DNA from: Saccharobesus litoralis
GTDB lineage: Bacteria > Pseudomonadota > Gammaproteobacteria > Enterobacterales > Alteromonadaceae
NCBI RefSeq assembly: GCF_003063625.1
Contig: NZ_CP026604.1
Span: forward strand, 124,001-188,000
Length of the DNA: 64,000 nt
Direction: 5' to 3'
Below the pieces are notes generated by a model. That model had not been told where the DNA came from. It made no database searches and saw only the letters and a program-made list of their open reading frames with translations. Positions 63,228 to 64,000 of the stretch are shown here, piece after piece. Within the stretch, counting starts at the first letter, position 1. The number at the start of each line of letters is the position of its first letter. Both the position numbers and the translations under genes were made by a program.

Positions 63228-63270
63228 GCCCAACTGTTTTGTTCCTCAAAGTAAAACAGTTGGGCTTTTT
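63228..63270 (+). terminator. Strong rho-independent terminator
   Basis: Perfect 13-base stem GCCCAACTGTTTT / AAAACAGTTGGGC with a 12-base loop and five T. It probably ends the GH127-enolase-ALDH transcript after reading through MITE-3. A smaller stem TGGCCAC/GTGGCCA precedes it at 63198-63218. Confidence 0.92.
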
Positions 63271-63310
63271 ATTAAGCGATATACAATTCTTTATGAGAAG
63301 CGAGAAAATA

Positions 63311-64000
63311 ATGCATATAAAACGTGTTGCGCAATTATTATTAAGCTTGATTATCATAGTGCAAGGAATGTTGTTCGTGAGCTTAGTTCACGCAGCAGAA
63401 GCCCCGCGCCCTAATATTCTATTTATTCTTACCGATGACCAAGGTTATGCCGATGTTGGCTTTAACGGCTCTCCCGACATCATTACACCTAACTTAGATA
63501 AGTTAGCTGAAAATGGCACGATTTTTACCTCAGCTTATGTTGTGCATCCTTTTTGTGGCCCGAGCCGTGCAGGTTTAATGACTGGCCGTTACCCGCATAA
63601 ATTTGGCTCACAGTTTAACTTACCTTCTAAATACGGCATGTCGGGTGGCTTAGGTATTGATGTAAAAGAAACCTTTATCAGCAAAGTTTTACAAGATGCC
63701 GGTTATTACACAGGTGCTATTGGTAAGTGGCACTTAGGTGAAACGGCAGAGTTTCATCCAAATAATCGCGGCTTTGATGAGTTTTATGGCTTTTTAAATG
63801 GCGGTCATGTGTATTTTCCTGAGAAGTTTCAAAAAGTTTGGAAGCAAGGCCGCGAGCGAGGTCAATATCACTCGATTTGGCACTATATGAAGCCGTTGGA
63901 ATACAATGGCCAAGACGTGCAAGAAAACGAATATGTAACCGATGGCTTAAGCCGTGAAGCGGTTAAATTTATTGAAAAAGCTGGAAAAAAAGACGAGCCT
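63311..64000 (+). CDS. Secreted S1-type sulfatase, N-terminal part (3' end outside window)
   Basis: 230 residues in frame to the right edge without a stop. The signal peptide begins MHIKRVAQLLLSLIIIVQG and ends near VHAAEA. Metal ligands lie in ILTDDQGYADVG; the sulfatase signature CGPSRAGLMTG contains C82, the formylglycine site; GKWHLGE follows. It shares the family with the sulfatase at 55396 but is clearly divergent, so it probably removes sulfate at a different position. It starts 41 bases after a strong terminator, so it has its own promoter between them. Confidence 0.92.
   Translation, partial: MHIKRVAQLLLSLIIIVQGMLFVSLVHAAEAPRPNILFILTDDQGYADVGFNGSPDIITPNLDKLAENGTIFTSAYVVHPFCGPSRAGLMTGRYPHKFGSQFNLPSKYGMSGGLGIDVKETFISKVLQDAGYYTGAIGKWHLGETAEFHPNNRGFDEFYGFLNGGHVYFPEKFQKVWKQGRERGQYHSIWHYMKPLEYNGQDVQENEYVTDGLSREAVKFIEKAGKKDEP

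Overview
The window looks like chromosomal DNA of a marine, algal-polysaccharide-degrading gammaproteobacterium, most likely Alteromonadales (Alteromonadaceae, Catenovulum/Paraglaciecola-like). This is inferred from the AT-rich composition, from YaeQ, YfaZ, LoiP and DUF413/MaoP-type genes, from a GlyGly-CTERM secreted protease, from the dense two-component/c-di-GMP equipment, and from the mix of sulfatases, GH16, GH2 and GH127 enzymes. No rRNA, tRNA, CRISPR array, prophage or intact transposase was seen.

Layout. (1) 1-2.2 kb: the 3' end of a GH16 glycanase and a DgoR-like GntR regulator. (2) 2.2-9.9 kb: a large secreted M12B-type metalloprotease, a TetR regulator, a diguanylate cyclase and a stand-alone Exop_C-domain protein. 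(3) 10.5-17 kb: a GH2 beta-galactosidase lipoprotein, a two-DTG aspartic protease, a PAS chemoreceptor and an FAH-family hydratase. (4) 17.2-21.9 kb: a subtilase with a 9 x 30-residue repeat array, plus a lipoprotein. (5) 22-31.5 kb: a histidine kinase, YfaZ, YaeQ, an M48 protease, a Nudix hydrolase, a seven-heme cytochrome with TPRs, and a hybrid kinase lacking the phospho-acceptor histidine. (6) 32-38.3 kb, minus strand: a signalling operon headed by a kinase whose membrane domain looks like the plant ethylene receptor. (7) 38.7-50.9 kb: a DUF3095 protein, then an EAL protein, a 1462-residue CHASE3 hybrid kinase, CheR, CheB and a second hybrid kinase with HPt. (8) 51-55.2 kb: a MaoP-like protein, a small secreted protein, a PocR-domain hybrid kinase and a LysR regulator. 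(9) 55.4-64 kb: sulfatase, GH127, enolase-superfamily dehydratase/cycloisomerase, aldehyde dehydrogenase and the start of a second sulfatase.

How the genes fit together. GH16, GH2, the sulfatases, GH127, the enolase-family enzyme and the aldehyde dehydrogenase form a plausible route for depolymerising and desulfating a red-algal galactan (kappa-carrageenan-type is the best guess) and oxidising the released 3,6-anhydrogalactose. A nearly identical palindrome (arms TATAAACAT/ATGTTTATA) lies upstream of both the gntR gene and the GH127 operon 56 kb away, so the two ends of the window probably belong to one GntR regulon.

The spaces between genes hold at least three families of short non-autonomous repeat elements. 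MITE-1 is 125 bp with TAGTC...GACTA ends (five copies, two of them interrupted). MITE-2 is about 276 bp with ends almost identical to the Tn5/IS50 outside end. MITE-3 is about 210-275 bp with a GTACNGTTTC-type end. Several are nested in one another, and some lie exactly at the stop codons of genes. A separate 231-bp foldback structure lies just upstream of the Exop_C gene.
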